From contig NZ_JAFEUP010000002.1 of the NCBI RefSeq assembly GCF_016901015.1, positions 186,001 to 250,000 on the forward strand: 64,000 bases of DNA, given 5' to 3'. The position numbers were made by a program, and so were the translations under genes. This stretch comes from Zestomonas insulae (GTDB lineage: Bacteria; Pseudomonadota; Gammaproteobacteria; Pseudomonadales; Pseudomonadaceae). This document shows positions 61,635 through 64,000 of this stretch, piece after piece. The notes beneath the pieces were generated by a model. The model was not told where the DNA came from. It was given only the letters and a program-made list of their open reading frames with translations, and ran no database searches. Positions within the stretch are counted from its first letter, which is position 1. Each line of letters begins with the position of its first letter.

Positions 61635-62033
61635 TCATTTCACGCTGATCTGGCAGTCGAAGCGCTTTTCCGGTGCGACATCGGTTTCCCACGGCCGTTG
61701 GTAGGCCAGTACCAGATGGCCCTCGCCCGGAATGTTGGCGAGGAAGCGCCAGGTCGATACGCCGGCGCCGCCGACCATGCCGGCGTCTTCCGGGTTGCTG
61801 TACACCTCCGGACCGAGGCTGCGCAGCACCTGTGGCGCGGCGTCGGTAACGGTCCAGCGGAAGCCGGTGGTGGGGTTGCTCGGCAGGCTCAGCACCAAGG
61901 TCTGGCCACTCTGCAGCTGCAGCGGGCAGCGACTCTGCTGATCCTCTTCCAGGGTCACGGTGGCGGTGGGTTGTTGCGCGCACGCGGCGAGCAGGCCAAG
62001 GCCGAGGGGCAACAGCAGGCGAGCGACGGTCAC
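61635..62033 (-). CDS. Chagasin-type (I42) inhibitor of cysteine peptidases, lipoprotein
   Basis: This 132-residue protein has a lipobox LLAAC (about residues 14-18) and the chagasin fold. The three inhibitory loops are visible as SLPSNPTTGFRW (NPTTGF motif), MVGGAGVSTW and a YQRPWE loop. Chagasins block papain-like cysteine peptidases. In P. aeruginosa the icp gene lies beside the lon-type gene asrA, the same order as here (from memory). It may protect the cell surface from host or self cysteine proteases. Lon follows on the same strand upstream after 101 bases. Confidence 0.85.
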   Translation of the reverse strand: MTVARLLLPLGLGLLAACAQQPTATVTLEEDQQSRCPLQLQSGQTLVLSLPSNPTTGFRWTVTDAAPQVLRSLGPEVYSNPEDAGMVGGAGVSTWRFLANIPGEGHLVLAYQRPWETDVAPEKRFDCQISVK

Positions 62034-62134
62034 GGGGCGAGTCCTTTTCCAGTTGGCGAGCGCGCAGGATAGCCCGGTTGCCGGGGCTTGTGCTGCCCCC
62101 GCGCGCCTGGCGCGGGAGCAGCATTCCCGATCAA

Positions 62135-64000
62135 TCAGGTGAACAGCACCTTGGCGACGTCATTGAAACGCCGGGCGAAGTGCACGGTCAGGCCTTCCTT
62201 GAGGTAGTCGGGGAGTTCCTCGAAGTCGCCGCGGTTGGCTTCCGGGAGGATCAGCTCGAAGATCTTCTGCCGCCGCGCGGCGATCACCTTCTCGCGTACG
62301 CCGCCAATCGGCAGCACCTGACCGGTCAGGGTCAGCTCGCCGGTCATCGCCACGCCTTTCTTCGGCGCCTGGTTGCGCGCCAGCGAAAGCAGCGCGCTGG
62401 CCATGGTCACCCCGGCACTCGGGCCGTCCTTGGGCGTCGCGCCTTCCGGCACGTGCAGGTGGACGAAGGCCTGGTCGAAGAAGCCCGGATCACCCTTGAA
62501 CTGCTTGAGGTGCGAGCTGACGTAGCTGTAGGCGATCTCCGCCGACTCCTTCATCACCTCGCCGAGTTGCCCGGTCAGCTTGAAGCCGCGGTTGAGGGTA
62601 TGGATGCGCGTCGCCTCGATCGGCAGCGTCGCACCGCCCATGCTGGTCCAGGCCAGGCCGGTGATCACTCCGACCCCGGACAGCAGCAGCTCGCTGCGGA
62701 ACACCGGCATGCCCAGGTACCCCTCGAGGTCCTTGGCGCCGATGCGCACCAGGCGCTCCGGGTCTTCGAGCAGGCGCACCACCGATTTGCGCACCAGCTT
62801 GCCGAGCTGTTTCTCCAACTGGCGCACGCCGGCTTCGCGGGCATAGCCTTCGATCACCGCCTTCAGCGCGCTGTCGCTGATCGACAGGCGTTCTTTGGGC
62901 ACCCCGGCCTTGGCCAGTTGCTTGGGCCACAGGTGGCGTTTGGCGATCGCCAGCTTCTCCTCGGCGATGTAGCCGGACAGACGAATGGTTTCCATGCGAT
63001 CGAGCAGCGGCCCGGGAATCGAGTCGAGGGTGTTGGCGGTGCAGACGAACAGCACCTTGGACAGGTCCAGGCGCAGGTCCAGGTAGTGGTCGAGGAACTC
63101 GACGTTCTGCTCCGGATCGAGCGTCTCCAGCAGCGCCGAGGCCGGATCGCCCTGGTAACTGGCGCCGAGCTTGTCGATCTCGTCGAGCATGATCACCGGG
63201 TTCATCACCTCGACTTCCTTCAGCGCCTGCACCAGCTTACCGGGCAGGGCGCCGATGTAGGTGCGCCGGTGGCCCTTGATCTCCGCCTCGTCGCGCATGC
63301 CGCCGACGCTGAAGCGATAGAACGGCCGGCCCAGCGACTCGGCGATGGACTTGCCAATGCTGGTCTTGCCCACGCCCGGCGGGCCGACCAGCAGCACGAT
63401 GGAGCCGGCAATCTCGCCCTTGAAGGCGCCGACGGCGAGGAATTCGAGGATGCGCTCCTTGATGTCGTCGAGCCCGGCATGGTGGCGGTCGAGCACCTTG
63501 CGGGCGTACTTGAGGTCGAGCTTGTCCTGTCCATACACGCCCCACGGCAGCGCGGTGGCCCAGTCCAGGTAATTGCGCGTGACCGCGTACTCCGGTGAGC
63601 CGGTCTCGAGGATCGACAGCTTGTTGAGCTCCTCGTCGAGGCGCTTCTGTGCCTGTGGCGGCAGGGTCTTGCCGGCCAGGCGGGCGCGGAACTCGTCGGC
63701 ATCGGCGCTCTTGTCGTCCTTGGTGATGCCGAGTTCGTGCTGAATGATCTTCAGCTGTTCCTTGAGGAAGAACTCGCGCTGATGTTCGCCGATCTTGCGA
63801 TTAACTTCTGCGGAAAGCTCGCTTTGCAGGCGCGCCACCTCGACTTCCTTGCGCAGCAGCGGCAGCACCTTCTCCATGCGCTTGAGCATCGGCACGGTGT
63901 CCAGCACCTCCTGCAGCTCGGCGCCGGGGGCGGTGGTCAGCGCGGCGGCGAAGTCGGTGAGCGGCGACGGATCGTTGGGGCTGAAGCGGTTCAGGTAGTT
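62135..64000 (-). CDS. lon: ATP-dependent Lon-type protease, partial at right edge
   Basis: At least 621 residues are visible; the N-terminal substrate-binding part lies beyond 64,000. The AAA+ domain has Walker A GPPGVGKTSIGKSIAES, Walker B VIMLDEIDK and sensor regions. The C-terminal serine protease domain has the catalytic Ser in PKDGPSAGVTMA and the Lys in VREKVIAARRQKI. The frame stays open without a stop up to the edge; an internal ATG at 63907 is not the start. By its place beside the chagasin gene it probably matches the P. aeruginosa second Lon-like protease AsrA (PA0779), rather than the housekeeping Lon next to clpX. It degrades damaged or regulatory proteins in the cytoplasm. Confidence 0.92.
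   Translation of the reverse strand, partial: NYLNRFSPNDPSPLTDFAAALTTAPGAELQEVLDTVPMLKRMEKVLPLLRKEVEVARLQSELSAEVNRKIGEHQREFFLKEQLKIIQHELGITKDDKSADADEFRARLAGKTLPPQAQKRLDEELNKLSILETGSPEYAVTRNYLDWATALPWGVYGQDKLDLKYARKVLDRHHAGLDDIKERILEFLAVGAFKGEIAGSIVLLVGPPGVGKTSIGKSIAESLGRPFYRFSVGGMRDEAEIKGHRRTYIGALPGKLVQALKEVEVMNPVIMLDEIDKLGASYQGDPASALLETLDPEQNVEFLDHYLDLRLDLSKVLFVCTANTLDSIPGPLLDRMETIRLSGYIAEEKLAIAKRHLWPKQLAKAGVPKERLSISDSALKAVIEGYAREAGVRQLEKQLGKLVRKSVVRLLEDPERLVRIGAKDLEGYLGMPVFRSELLLSGVGVITGLAWTSMGGATLPIEATRIHTLNRGFKLTGQLGEVMKESAEIAYSYVSSHLKQFKGDPGFFDQAFVHLHVPEGATPKDGPSAGVTMASALLSLARNQAPKKGVAMTGELTLTGQVLPIGGVREKVIAARRQKIFELILPEANRGDFEELPDYLKEGLTVHFARRFNDVAKVLFT

Overview
The window looks like a chromosomal segment of a high-GC Pseudomonas. 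The evidence is the gene content and order (nadB, algU-mucABCD, lepA-lepB, rnc-era-recO-pdxJ, cmoAB, an icp-like inhibitor next to a second Lon-type protease), the sigma-54 and AlgU style promoters, and a complete LapD/LapG/LapA adhesin system. From memory the backbone resembles the P. aeruginosa PA0739-PA0779 neighbourhood, so a relative of that lineage is likely; the species cannot be named from sequence alone.

Region 1 (1-10,800). A response regulator is cut by the left edge. It is followed by a minus-strand operon that would usually be annotated as urea carboxylase plus allophanate hydrolase with a nitrate/urea-type ABC transporter. Its leader contains a clear guanidine-I (ykkC) riboswitch, and upstream of that a -24/-12 sigma-54 promoter and an NtrC-like site. 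The cluster is therefore better read as guanidine uptake and catabolism: ABC importer, two DUF1989 proteins (carboxyguanidine deiminase subunits), guanidine carboxylase and allophanate hydrolase. It is probably induced by guanidine and by nitrogen limitation. Two kinds of palindromic repeats sit between its genes.

Region 2 (10,900-14,900). A tyrosine-rich lipoprotein, a LysR regulator divergent from an alkylsulfatase-type metallo-hydrolase, and a small membrane protein.

Region 3 (15,000-36,900). A full Lap biofilm adhesion locus: periplasmic protease LapG, c-di-GMP receptor LapD (degenerate GGDEF and EAL), a 112-residue protein of unknown function, a giant adhesin of about 4,493 residues with the LapG-cleavable TAAG retention module, and the divergent type I secretion genes lapE-lapB-lapC. 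The adhesin carries three long near-identical internal repeats and non-repeat PA14, LamG-like and unrecognised domains.

Region 4 (36,900-47,600). A 3-hydroxyisobutyrate dehydrogenase-like protein, a 3-hydroxyisobutyryl-CoA hydrolase-like protein and an enoyl-CoA hydratase that resembles the P. aeruginosa dispersal factor DspI. Then come a thioesterase, ung, a lipoprotein, a VOC protein, an orphan periplasmic binding protein, an HDOD protein, ygfZ, sdhE, ygfX and nadB.

Region 5 (47,700-64,000). The envelope-stress operon algU-mucA-mucB-mucC-mucD with two sigma-E-type promoters, then lepA-lepB-DUF4845-rnc-era-recO-pdxJ in one direction, and cmoA-cmoB, a lipoprotein, a YhhN protein, a chagasin-type inhibitor and a Lon protease (cut by the right edge) in the other.

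Several systems here concern surface life and envelope stress: Lap adhesion and release, a DspI-like enzyme, and AlgU/Muc control.
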